5,671 nt of DNA from NCBI GenBank assembly GCA_025934615.1, contig JAICXS010000150.1, forward strand, positions 1 through 5,671. The letters are read 5' to 3'. The stretch comes from Nitrospiraceae bacterium. GTDB taxonomy: Bacteria > Nitrospirota > Nitrospiria > Nitrospirales > Nitrospiraceae. The notes beneath the pieces were generated by a model that worked only from the letters and a program-made list of their open reading frames with translations, was not told the origin of the DNA and searched no databases. Position numbers and translations under genes: made by a program. Positions within the stretch are counted from its first letter, which is position 1, and every line of letters starts with the position of its first letter. Of this stretch, positions 1-5,671 are shown in pieces.

Positions 1-1010
1 CTATATTCACTCGGTTTGTAGTGTTTATAGCTTTGCTTATCATCGGCACCACCCATAAGGTCCGAGCGTTTGTTGATTAGATCATTAAGAGAATCTTCTG
101 TAATAAAATTACAGAGCTTCACAACCGAATCCCCATTCTTTTGTGCGTGCTTCTGTAACTCCGAATTGAATAGGTCTACTCCATTCCCGAGGGTCGCAAT
201 TTCTTGCTCCTTTGTTGTTTGACGTTCTATTAGGCTAACTTCATAGCTCGACTTCTTGTTCGACTTCTTGTTGGCCTTCTCACGCGCAGCATTGTATTGC
301 TCTTGATACCGAATCGACGTCAGAGGGCTGGATAAGTTGACGAAAATGAAGTGGGAGTCTGACACAATTTTTTTTAATCTATTCCGATTCGTCTTGGCCA
401 CCTCCTTCGCAACCAGGTTCATTTCTGTAGAAGCACGATTCGCTGTGAATAAATCATTCGCTCCGAACCAGATGATGAAAAGCGTAGGGGCCTTTGGGTC
501 GAATAGAGCATCATATAGAGCATCATTTGGTGCTTCATTGATCTTATTGTACCTGCGTGGAGAAAATCGTTCGAATAGCTTACCCAAGCCATTTTTAGCC
601 GTACCAATTTGCTTCTCGAACGCATCGATTTGCTTCTTGAACGTCCCCAAACCTAACGCTCCTTTATCGCCGCATGCACCGCCCTCTGCATAGTTTGCGT
701 ACATAAAAGAATCCTCGCCCAAGTCTATGTAGCTGGCACTGCTGAGTGTCGTATGCCTCTCACTGTTGTTGATAGACTCTTTCGCTGTATCCTCAATCAG
801 ACTCCTCCCCCCTGTCGCCTCTTCGTACATGAAGTCCGTCCAGTTTCTACAATCGCTGAACCTCCCTGTAGGGTTCACGTACATCAGCTTGGCTATTTTT
901 GCAAACTGTCCCATCCCAGTCTTCCATTTCGTTCCTATGTCGGACAGGCTATCTCCGAATACGATAACATTTCTAATTTTTATCATCGTGTCACGAGATA
1001 ATTTCGGCAT
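1..1010 (-). CDS. GDSL/SGNH-family lipase or esterase, candidate T6SS cargo effector (3' end cut by window edge)
   Basis: The open frame runs 336 codons without a stop from the ATG at 1010-1008 off the left edge. Seen: block I GDSLSD at residues 19-24, with predicted nucleophile Ser21; TGRFSD at 48-53 followed by NWTDF at 56-60, as in GDSL lipases of the hemolysin/acyltransferase type; block II NYAEGGA at 106-112, which holds the oxyanion Gly; block III GAND at 183-186, with Asn185. The block V Asp-x-x-His should lie just past the edge, because residues 331-336 (YKPSEY) resemble the stretch that precedes it in relatives. The family hydrolyses or transfers acyl groups on lipids or other esters. 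Block I begins 19 residues in with no signal peptide or membrane segment, so Sec export looks unlikely. An in-frame TAA at 1025-1023 limits the start, and GGGGTG at 1021-1016 is its ribosome binding site. The gene follows hcp in the same direction and is poorer in GC than the core genes. Delivery by the T6SS is inference; a housekeeping esterase is the alternative. Confidence 0.9.
   Translation of the reverse strand, partial: MPKLSRDTMIKIRNVIVFGDSLSDIGTKWKTGMGQFAKIAKLMYVNPTGRFSDCRNWTDFMYEEATGGRSLIEDTAKESINNSERHTTLSSASYIDLGEDSFMYANYAEGGACGDKGALGLGTFKKQIDAFEKQIGTAKNGLGKLFERFSPRRYNKINEAPNDALYDALFDPKAPTLFIIWFGANDLFTANRASTEMNLVAKEVAKTNRNRLKKIVSDSHFIFVNLSSPLTSIRYQEQYNAAREKANKKSNKKSSYEVSLIERQTTKEQEIATLGNGVDLFNSELQKHAQKNGDSVVKLCNFITEDSLNDLINKRSDLMGGADDKQSYKHYKPSEY
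249..272 (-). repeat. Perfect 12-bp tandem duplication inside the GDSL hydrolase gene
   Basis: AACAAGAAGTCG occurs twice in a row on the minus strand without mismatch. It encodes NKKS twice (residues 247-254) in a lysine-rich stretch between block III and the expected block V. A perfect copy implies a recent slippage event or strong constraint. Confidence 0.8.
501..524 (-). repeat. 12-bp tandem duplication inside the GDSL hydrolase gene
   Basis: Two adjacent in-frame 12-base units on the minus strand, GATGCTCTATAT and GATGCTCTATTC, share ten of twelve bases and encode DALY and DALF (residues 163-170), shortly before block III. Confidence 0.65.
600..641 (-). repeat. 21-bp imperfect tandem duplication inside the GDSL hydrolase gene
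   Basis: Two adjacent in-frame 21-base units encode FKKQIDA (residues 124-130) and FEKQIGT (131-137). They differ at only a few bases. The heptad-like period suggests that the duplication lengthened a helix between blocks II and III. Confidence 0.6.
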
Positions 1011-1015
1011 GATTT

Positions 1016-1021
1016 CACCCC
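1016..1021 (-). promoter_or_regulatory. Ribosome binding site of the GDSL hydrolase gene
   Basis: The minus strand reads AAGGGGTGAAATC directly before the ATG at 1010-1008. The purine-rich GGGGTG core lies five bases upstream of the start. An in-frame TAA at 1025-1023, four codons before the ATG, rules out any longer N-terminus, so this site and start fit together. Confidence 0.55.
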
Positions 1022-1163
1022 TTTATAGGTGGCGCAATTCAGATGCCAAGCGACAGATAATGCGAGTCACGATTGCAATCGCACATGGGCTTCCGTGAAC
1101 CCTTCGATCTTCGCTACCCAATTCCCGTCATGACTCCTTCGATTCTTATCCCCTTAACCAGCC

Positions 1164-1195
1164 GCGGCCCTCCGCCCAGGGAGTTAGAAGGCCGC
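1164..1195 (-). other. GC-rich nested hairpin between hcp and the hydrolase gene
   Basis: GCGGCC (1164-1169) pairs with GGCCGC (1190-1195). Inside it CTCC (1170-1173) pairs with GGAG (1180-1183) around a six-base loop, leaving TTAGAA as a one-sided bulge. It lies 66 bases past the hcp stop in the direction of transcription. No U-run follows it on the minus strand, so it is not a canonical intrinsic terminator. It could protect the 3' end of hcp mRNA or dampen read-through into the downstream gene; both roles are inference. The rest of the 1011-1261 spacer is a purine-rich stretch (about 1200-1261, minus strand) with no recognisable gene or clear promoter. Confidence 0.4.
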
Positions 1196-1261
1196 AGACC
1201 GCGTTCTCTATCTCTATCCCTATACCTGTCGCCTGTCAGTCCCTTGTCCCCGTTTCCCCAC

Positions 1262-1714
1262 CTACACCTTGACGTTCTTGTCGAGGTCATAGCCACCCTT
1301 GGCAGTGCCGTATTCCCAGGTTCCCTTGCGAAAACTGAGAGTGAAGGCTTCGGACGGTTCTGATTCCCCGCCGCTGATTGAGGTGCCGATGCTGGTGACG
1401 ATCACTTTTTCCAAGGTGAGCTTATAATAGGCCTGTTTGGTGCCGGAGGTGACGGAAATGACGACCTCGTTGTACTGTGTCTTCAATGCGCAGGCAGTCG
1501 CGAGCGCAGGGCTGGCCGCATCCATCAGCTTCACGCAGGACAGATCGGAAAATGTCGTAATGCGGCCCGACAGTTTGTCTTGCTCTTCCCACTGCCCGCC
1601 CTGACTGATGCCATAGCGGATATTCTGTAAGACGATCTGGTCCTTAAACCCATCGCTCGTCGCCTTGCCCTTGACGCCGTCCATTTTCAGAAAAATATAC
1701 TCTTGCTCCGCCAT
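1262..1714 (-). CDS. hcp: Hcp, T6SS inner-tube protein
   Basis: This 150-residue protein belongs to the Hcp1 family; members are usually about 160-170 residues. Seen: an N-terminal YIFLKMDGVKGKATS that opens the beta-barrel fold, then QIVLQNIRYGISQ, and near the C-terminus SEAFTLSFRKGTWEY, matching the conserved end strands. Hcp forms hexameric rings that stack into the tube fired by the T6SS. The lumen can also chaperone small effectors. The start is the ATG at 1714-1712, preceded by AGGAGG at a seven-base spacing. The frame stays open upstream to about 1837, but that extension translates the interspersed repeat and is not Hcp-like. hcp stands 247 bases after tssC and 251 bases before the hydrolase gene, so it may be expressed more strongly than the rest. 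No C-terminal toxin domain is fused to it. Identification is firm. Confidence 0.97.
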   Translation of the reverse strand: MAEQEYIFLKMDGVKGKATSDGFKDQIVLQNIRYGISQGGQWEEQDKLSGRITTFSDLSCVKLMDAASPALATACALKTQYNEVVISVTSGTKQAYYKLTLEKVIVTSIGTSISGGESEPSEAFTLSFRKGTWEYGTAKGGYDLDKNVKV

Positions 1715-1721
1715 AATAGTG

Positions 1722-1727
1722 CCTCCT
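1722..1727 (-). promoter_or_regulatory. Strong ribosome binding site of hcp, decides its start
   Basis: The minus strand reads AGGAGG, then seven bases, then ATG at 1714-1712. This near-perfect Shine-Dalgarno sequence selects the 150-residue Hcp start over the in-frame upstream start near 1837, which lies in repeat-derived sequence. Confidence 0.8.
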
Positions 1728-1768
1728 GCGTTGATGGTTATACATGACGATATAAGTTCTGTTCTCTT

Positions 1769-1831
1769 CGTCATTCCGGGCTTGACCCGGAATCCAGTCC
1801 TGATCTGGATTCTCGCTTTCTCGGGGATGAC
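1769..1831. repeat. Interspersed palindromic repeat (REP-like, two inverted halves)
   Basis: The left half, TCATTCCGGGCTTGACCCGG followed by AATCCAG, is itself a hairpin with a perfect CCGGG/CCCGG stem. The right half begins CTGGATTCTCG and ends CGGGGATGA, and is an imperfect reverse complement of the left half across a short spacer. Such TCATTCC...AATCCAG elements are scattered between genes in many bacterial genomes. This copy occupies the tssC-hcp spacer. As RNA it could fold and change tssC 3'-end stability or the tssC/hcp expression ratio, but nothing in the window shows this. It carries no coding function. Confidence 0.8.
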
Positions 1832-1961
1832 AGACACTGCTGTGATGAACGTCGCTATGTTTAAAAGTTGGTGGTTCTGTGTGCCTGCGCCTCACTCTGT
1901 CTCTTTTGTCTCGAACGGTCGCGGGATGACCATCGCTTAATCCCTCCTGCCTGTCGCCATG

Positions 1962-3446
1962 TCACTTGGCCGGGGGCGGCAATTCGGCCACCAACCGGAG
2001 CGAGATGGTGAGCTCGTCCAGTTGGAAATGGGGCTTGAGAAAGCACACCGCGCGATAGCAGCCCGGTTTGCCTGGGATCTCAGCAACCTCAACGCGCGCT
2101 TCCTTCAGCGGATGCTTCGCCTTCAACTCCATCCCCGCGTCTTCCGAACTGACGACATAGTTGCTGATCCAGCGGTTCAAATAGACTTCGCATTCTTTGC
2201 GGGTCATGAAGCTGCCGATCTTATCCCGCATGATCGCCTTCAAGTAATGGGCGAAGCGCGACATGGCAAACAGGTACTGCAACTGGGTCGACAGCCGCGC
2301 GTTGGCGTTCGCGGCATCGGTGTCGTATTTCTTCGGTTTCTGGCTTGATTGCGCGCCGAAAAACGCCGCGTAGTCGGTGCCCTTGCAATGCACCAACGGG
2401 ATGAACCCCAGATCGGCCAGTTCTTTTTCCCGGCGGTCGGTGATGGCGATCTCCGTCGGACACTTCATCGCGATCTCTCCATCGTCGGTGCTGAAGGTAT
2501 GGGTCGGCAGTCCTTCCACTTTCCCGCCGCCTTCGACGCCTCGAATCGTCGCGCACCACCCATACTTGGCGAATGAATCGGTCAAGCGCGTCGCCATCGC
2601 ATAGGCGGCGTTGCCCCACAGATACTTGCTATGGTCCGTGCCGTCGACGTCTTCTTTGAAGTTGAAGGTCTCGACCGGCACGGTATCCGGTCCGTACGGC
2701 AGCCGCATGAGGACCCGCGGCAGGGTGAGCCCCACATAGCGCGAATCCTCCGACTCGCGGAAGGATTTCCATTTGGCATAGTCGGGCGTTTCAAATTTCT
2801 TGGCCAGGTCGCGCGGGTTGGGCAGATCGGTAAAGCTCTCCAATCCCATCAGCCCTGGATCGGCTGCGGCCAGGAACGGTGCATGGGCAGCGGCGGCCAC
2901 ATTGGAAATTTTCTCCAGCAATCCGATATCCATGGGATTCCGCCCGAACTCATAATCGCCGATCAAGGCCCCGTACGGCGCCCCGCCGAACGTCCCATAT
3001 TCTTCCTCATAGACCTTTTTAAAGAGGGCGCTTTGGTCGAACTCCGCCGCCTTTTCGAGATCCTTCGCCAGTTCTTTCTTGCTGATGTTCAGCACGCGCA
3101 ATTTGAGCATGCTGCTGGTTTCCGACTGCATTACCAGATAGTGCAGCCCGCGCCACGCTCCCTCGAGCTTCTGAAATTCAGGCGCATGCATGATCGCGTT
3201 CAGCTGCGCCGTCAACAGCCGGTCGATATCGGCGATGCGGGCGCTGATGGTCGCTTCAAGGTCTTTCGACACTCGGAGCTGCCCCTTCATGACCTCGTCG
3301 ACAAGGGTGGCGATCTGTCGGCGGGATTGATCCCGTTCCCAATCGTCTTTTCCGATTTTGGTTTGGCTGATGATCTGATCGAGCACTCCGCTTGCTTCAG
3401 CGGTCGTGGCTTCGGCAGCCTGCGCCTGTTTCGCTTCTTCAGCCAT
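1962..3446 (-). CDS. tssC: TssC, T6SS sheath large subunit
   Basis: This 494-residue protein matches TssC/ImpC/VipB of about 490-500 residues. With TssB it builds the contractile sheath around the Hcp tube in the cytoplasm; ClpV recycles the contracted sheath. Seen: an Ala/Glu-rich N-terminus, then FQKLEGAWRGLHYLV at 91-105, LIGDYEFG at 161-168, AHAPFLAAADP at 188-198, DSRYVGLTLPR at 234-244 with RLPYG ending at 252, WGNAAYAMA at 277-285, SRFAHYLKAIMRD at 396-408 and KPHFQLDELTISLRL at 471-485. All are conserved family blocks in the expected order. The start chosen is the ATG at 3446-3444, preceded by AAAGGAA at a seven-base spacing. A TTG eight codons upstream is less likely. The start overlaps the tssB stop by eight bases, which suggests translational coupling and matched output. 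The frame is intact and all signature regions are present. Confidence 0.98.
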   Translation of the reverse strand: MAEEAKQAQAAEATTAEASGVLDQIISQTKIGKDDWERDQSRRQIATLVDEVMKGQLRVSKDLEATISARIADIDRLLTAQLNAIMHAPEFQKLEGAWRGLHYLVMQSETSSMLKLRVLNISKKELAKDLEKAAEFDQSALFKKVYEEEYGTFGGAPYGALIGDYEFGRNPMDIGLLEKISNVAAAAHAPFLAAADPGLMGLESFTDLPNPRDLAKKFETPDYAKWKSFRESEDSRYVGLTLPRVLMRLPYGPDTVPVETFNFKEDVDGTDHSKYLWGNAAYAMATRLTDSFAKYGWCATIRGVEGGGKVEGLPTHTFSTDDGEIAMKCPTEIAITDRREKELADLGFIPLVHCKGTDYAAFFGAQSSQKPKKYDTDAANANARLSTQLQYLFAMSRFAHYLKAIMRDKIGSFMTRKECEVYLNRWISNYVVSSEDAGMELKAKHPLKEARVEVAEIPGKPGCYRAVCFLKPHFQLDELTISLRLVAELPPPAK

Positions 3447-3969
3447 TGGACGGTTCCTTTCCCTCTGCAAGGCCGGCTTCCTTGCCGATCTTTTGCTGGA
3501 GTTCGGTATCTTTGATGATCTCCTGGAGTTTCTCGGCCAGTTTGTCGTTCCCGTCCGCCTTCGCGAGGAGGGCCGACAGCTGCTTGCGGATTTCCACGAG
3601 CTTGCGCAAGGGCTCGACTTGATCGGCGACTTGTTCCGGCCCGAAATCGTCGATGCCGTTGAATTTCAGCTCCACCCCGATTTTCGACTCGTCGTCCGTC
3701 AACTTGCTGTCGACTTTGTAGGCGAGCCGAGGAGCCATCCCTTTCATGACACTGTCGAAATTATCCCGATCGATTTCGACGAACTTGCGTTTGGGATCCT
3801 TTACCATCGGCAACGGCTGTTCCGGGTTGCCGGAGAGGTCGGCCATAATGCCCATCACGAAGGGCAATTCCTTCATCTCAATCGCGCCGCCGGTTTCCAC
3901 GTCATAGGTAATCTGCACGCGCGGGCGCCTGACTCGGTCCAATTTATGTTGTGTGCTTTCCTTTCCCAT
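3439..3969 (-). CDS. tssB: TssB, T6SS sheath small subunit
   Basis: This 176-residue protein is the usual size for TssB/ImpB/VipA. It pairs with TssC to form the sheath protomer. Seen: RVQITYDVETGGA at 17-29, ELPFVMGIMADLSG at 34-47, RKFVEIDRDNFDSVM at 61-75, and FGPEQVADQVEPLRKL at 109-124 leading into a helical C-terminal half, all in the family order. The charged tail (about 160-176) ends in the stretch that also encodes the tssC ribosome binding site. GGAGGA five bases before the ATG at 3969-3967 is a strong Shine-Dalgarno sequence. The gene lies 86 bases after tssA and overlaps tssC by eight bases. In TagJ-containing systems the N-terminal helix of TssB is the TagJ contact (known from Pseudomonas aeruginosa HSI-I); here residues 1-16 are basic and polar, and that contact is inferred. 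Confidence 0.98.
   Translation of the reverse strand: MGKESTQHKLDRVRRPRVQITYDVETGGAIEMKELPFVMGIMADLSGNPEQPLPMVKDPKRKFVEIDRDNFDSVMKGMAPRLAYKVDSKLTDDESKIGVELKFNGIDDFGPEQVADQVEPLRKLVEIRKQLSALLAKADGNDKLAEKLQEIIKDTELQQKIGKEAGLAEGKEPSNG
3454..3460 (-). promoter_or_regulatory. Ribosome binding site of tssC inside the end of tssB
   Basis: AAAGGAA on the minus strand stands seven bases before the tssC ATG at 3446-3444 and lies within the last codons of tssB. It supports the ATG over the in-frame TTG at 3470-3468. Confidence 0.7.
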
Positions 3970-3974
3970 GCGAG

Positions 3975-3980
3975 TCCTCC
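3975..3980 (-). promoter_or_regulatory. Ribosome binding site of tssB
   Basis: GGAGGA on the minus strand is followed by five bases and the ATG at 3969-3967. It is one of the strongest sites in the window, in keeping with the high demand for sheath subunits. Confidence 0.75.
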
Positions 3981-4055
3981 GTTCTGGTTACCAATACAGA
4001 CCTGTTCGTTCCACACGTCGCGCCCACCCCGCCTGCTCGACACAATGCAGAGTGG

Positions 4056-5159
4056 TTATGACTCCTCCTCTTTGATGCCCAACGTCTCGCGAACTCCGCC
4101 CAACACCGAGTCGTCTTTGATCACCTCACGGAGCCACTCATCCAACGGCATCTCGCCCCACCGGGCCGCTCGTTGAACCAAATACGAAATCGGGCTATGC
4201 GGTTCGGTTTTCCGGAAAAACTCTGCGACCGCCGTCAGGCGACGGAGGGCGTCGGTTCGATCGCGCGGTTCCATGCTGCCTGAGAATGTGGCGACGGTCG
4301 CCTCGGCTCCAGCCACCCCGGATGCTTCCGGACCAGTCCCAGGAGTCTCTGCGGCGCCCAGGCCGACGCCCCCTTTTTTCTTCACGATACCGTTCATGAG
4401 CAACCGGCATTCCCCGATGGCGTCTTTGACCGCTCGAAGACTGGGCGCCGCCTCTCCATATTTATTCTCAAGCACTTGATCGAGCTGCCCATAGACGTCC
4501 CAACAGTCCGACAGTTGTTCCAAGAGTTCGTTGCAATGCGTCAACGGAGTCCCGGCTACCGCCTTGTCGAACTTTTCGCCTTCGAGCTTCCCTTCTTGCA
4601 GCGCTTCCTCCAACTGTCGGCGCTTCTCGCTGTCACCGGCCGCAGCGCGGCGGAGGTTTTCAATTTCCTGGGATTCCTTCCAGTGGATGTACGTATAGGA
4701 CGACCCGTCGCTCGCCCGTACCAAGGGGGTATTGTTGACGGCGAATGGGAGCAGCTTGTTGAGCGCCTCGATCTTGCCGGAACGATATTCCAAGTCCCCA
4801 TCTTCTATCGCAGGATACAGACTGTCCCAGAAGGTCGCATGGAGACCAAGCAGAATCTTGAGACCGTCCCTCAAGCCGGCAAACCCATGCCGCTTGATCA
4901 GGGCCTCGACCAGCCAGACAGCCACCTGCAGGTCCTTGCTTTGCTCGGTCAGAATTTTTACGGCGATCTGAATAGCCTTAGGCCAATCGGCGACTTTGGC
5001 GTCTCGCTGCCAGTCCCCCTGACTCAGGGCTTCGTCTTGGCGACGTGTTTCCTTCAGCGCCTCAAAGTCCTTTCCATCGCGAACGTCCTTTCCCGCAGGG
5101 TTCCCGCCTGGAATCGGCGTGAGGATCGCCTCAATGTCGATGGTCGGTGCTTTCGCCAT
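4056..5159 (-). CDS. tssA: TssA, T6SS assembly protein (ImpA N-terminal domain)
   Basis: This 367-residue protein begins with an ImpA_N domain (about 8-135): PGGNPAGKDVR at 17-27, DWPKAI at 58-63, SKDLQVAVWLVEAL at 74-87, GFAGLRDGL at 92-100 and FWDSLYP at 110-116. A mostly helical, charged middle (about 155-260) and a Gly/Ala/Pro-rich linker (about 262-296) follow. The C-terminal segment (301-367) includes SPISYLVQRAARW at 322-334 and DEWLREVI at 340-347, like the short TssA1-type C-terminus. TssA binds the baseplate/membrane complex and then coordinates growth of tube and sheath. The start is the ATG at 5159-5157, with AAGGA six bases upstream. It follows tagJ by 30 bases and precedes tssB by 86, which points to one transcript. 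Assignment to TssA is firm; the subclass is judged by eye from length and C-terminus only. Confidence 0.97.
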   Translation of the reverse strand: MAKAPTIDIEAILTPIPGGNPAGKDVRDGKDFEALKETRRQDEALSQGDWQRDAKVADWPKAIQIAVKILTEQSKDLQVAVWLVEALIKRHGFAGLRDGLKILLGLHATFWDSLYPAIEDGDLEYRSGKIEALNKLLPFAVNNTPLVRASDGSSYTYIHWKESQEIENLRRAAAGDSEKRRQLEEALQEGKLEGEKFDKAVAGTPLTHCNELLEQLSDCWDVYGQLDQVLENKYGEAAPSLRAVKDAIGECRLLMNGIVKKKGGVGLGAAETPGTGPEASGVAGAEATVATFSGSMEPRDRTDALRRLTAVAEFFRKTEPHSPISYLVQRAARWGEMPLDEWLREVIKDDSVLGGVRETLGIKEEES

Positions 5160-5189
5160 ATCCGTCCTTGTGCTCAGGAAGCGCCTTAT

Positions 5190-5671
5190 TTATTCAACCT
5201 GAAATTCCATTTCTCGGATTTCCAAGAGGCTGAGTTCACGGTCATCGACCAGAAACATCTTCTGGCCTACCCCACCCACCAGCCCATCGCCCAATCCCCG
5301 CCAATCGGTCATTCTTCCGAGCCGAAGTTGGTCATTGTTCTCGTGATGGGAATCGACATAGAGGGCGGGAAGGTACACCTGCCCGGACGCTCCCTCTCCG
5401 GTTTCGATTGTCGCCGGAATCCAGAGAAGATCGCGCAATTGCCTGGGCGGCGGAATGCTCATCTTCCTCACTTGCTCGATCGGCAACCAGACGTATTGCT
5501 CCCGGAAGAACACCTCCAAGACCGCGCCAAGCCGATCGTCGATATCGCGAAACTCGGCACAGCGCTCCCCGTTCACCAGTCCTGTCAGCTTGGGACGGCT
5601 GTCCGCTGCTTCTTGAAGCAGCGCCTGAGCTTCTTCCGCCTGCTGCCCGCGTAATCGGTGACCGGCCTCCA
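5190..5671 (-). CDS. tagJ: TagJ/ImpE T6SS accessory protein (C-terminal part; 5' end beyond window)
   Basis: The last 159 residues are visible, and the frame is open to the right edge; an internal GTG at 5576-5574 is not the start. Full-length ImpE/TagJ/SciE proteins are about 260-290 residues, so roughly 100 or more residues, the TPR-like helical N-terminal part, lie outside. Seen in order: VNGERCAEFRDIDDRLGAVL, YVWLPIEQV, RQLRDLLWIPA, VYLPALYVDSH, LRLGRMTDW and a closing LLEIREMEF. Together these define the ImpE family. In P. aeruginosa the relative HsiE1 binds the TssB N-terminus and is thought to assist ClpV-driven sheath disassembly. Its place just upstream of tssA in the same direction fits a T6SS operon. 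The stop TAA at 5192-5190 leaves 30 bases before tssA. Confidence 0.94.
   Translation of the reverse strand, partial: EAGHRLRGQQAEEAQALLQEAADSRPKLTGLVNGERCAEFRDIDDRLGAVLEVFFREQYVWLPIEQVRKMSIPPPRQLRDLLWIPATIETGEGASGQVYLPALYVDSHHENNDQLRLGRMTDWRGLGDGLVGGVGQKMFLVDDRELSLLEIREMEFQVE

Noticed and set aside
419..625. 68-residue minus-strand open frame within the hydrolase gene
   Set aside because: It is in another frame of the same strand, inside the GDSL coding region, with no family similarity seen.
337..1098. Plus-strand open frames of 82-118 residues opposite the GDSL hydrolase gene
   Set aside because: The minus-strand frame carries four ordered catalytic blocks over the same bases; the plus-strand products are low-complexity and unrecognised.
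1715..1770. Possible hcp promoter with a TATAAC -10-like element near 1740
   Set aside because: The -35 region at the right spacing matches only three of six consensus bases, and no sigma-54 GG/GC pair was found, so no promoter is called.
1715..1837. N-terminal extension of hcp giving a 191-residue product
   Set aside because: The added residues translate the palindromic repeat, and a near-perfect Shine-Dalgarno sequence precedes the internal ATG at 1714.
1892..1933. Tiny 13-codon minus-strand open frame after tssC, preceded by AGGAGGG
   Set aside because: The Shine-Dalgarno-like sequence is good, but the product is too short and without known relatives to support as a gene; it may be chance in purine-rich spacer.
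2631..4176. Long plus-strand open frames opposite tssC and tssB (294 and 256 residues)
   Set aside because: They are shadows of conserved sheath genes; their translations show no family motifs and no convincing ribosome binding sites.
4476..5654. 392-residue plus-strand open frame opposite tssA and tagJ
   Set aside because: It is antisense to two firmly identified T6SS genes, has no recognisable domain, and arises from GC-rich codon structure on the other strand.

Overview
The window carries one block of a type VI secretion system (T6SS) locus, read entirely on the minus strand (right to left). In transcription order it holds: the C-terminal part of tagJ/impE (cut by the right edge), tssA, tssB, tssC, hcp, and then a long gene cut by the left edge that encodes a GDSL/SGNH-family hydrolase. 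No tRNA, rRNA, CRISPR array, transposase or integrase was seen. The large plus-strand open frames opposite tssA, tssB/tssC and the hydrolase gene are antisense shadows.

Region by region: 5190-5671 tagJ (partial); 30 bases; 4056-5159 tssA; 86 bases; 3439-3969 tssB, overlapping tssC by 8 bases; 1962-3446 tssC; 247 bases with an interspersed palindromic repeat; 1262-1714 hcp; 251 bases with a GC-rich hairpin; 1-1010 GDSL hydrolase (3' end missing). The tight spacing of tagJ-tssA-tssB-tssC suggests one operon. hcp and the hydrolase gene sit behind longer spacers and may have their own expression control.

How the genes work together: TssB and TssC form the contractile sheath. Hcp forms the inner tube that is expelled. 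TssA primes and coordinates tube/sheath polymerisation. TagJ is an accessory protein that binds TssB in some systems and is thought to help ClpV-dependent sheath turnover. The hydrolase gene follows hcp directly, encodes no visible signal peptide, and is clearly poorer in GC than the core genes (about 43% against about 60% in hand-counted sample lines). The best reading is that it is a cargo gene, a candidate secreted lipase/phospholipase effector. That role is inferred from position, family and composition, and its catalytic Asp/His block lies beyond the left edge.

Organism: a Gram-negative bacterium with a moderately GC-rich genome. The TCATTCCGGG...AATCCAG-type palindromic repeat before hcp is of a kind scattered through many Proteobacteria and some Nitrospirota, so the phylum cannot be fixed from this window alone.
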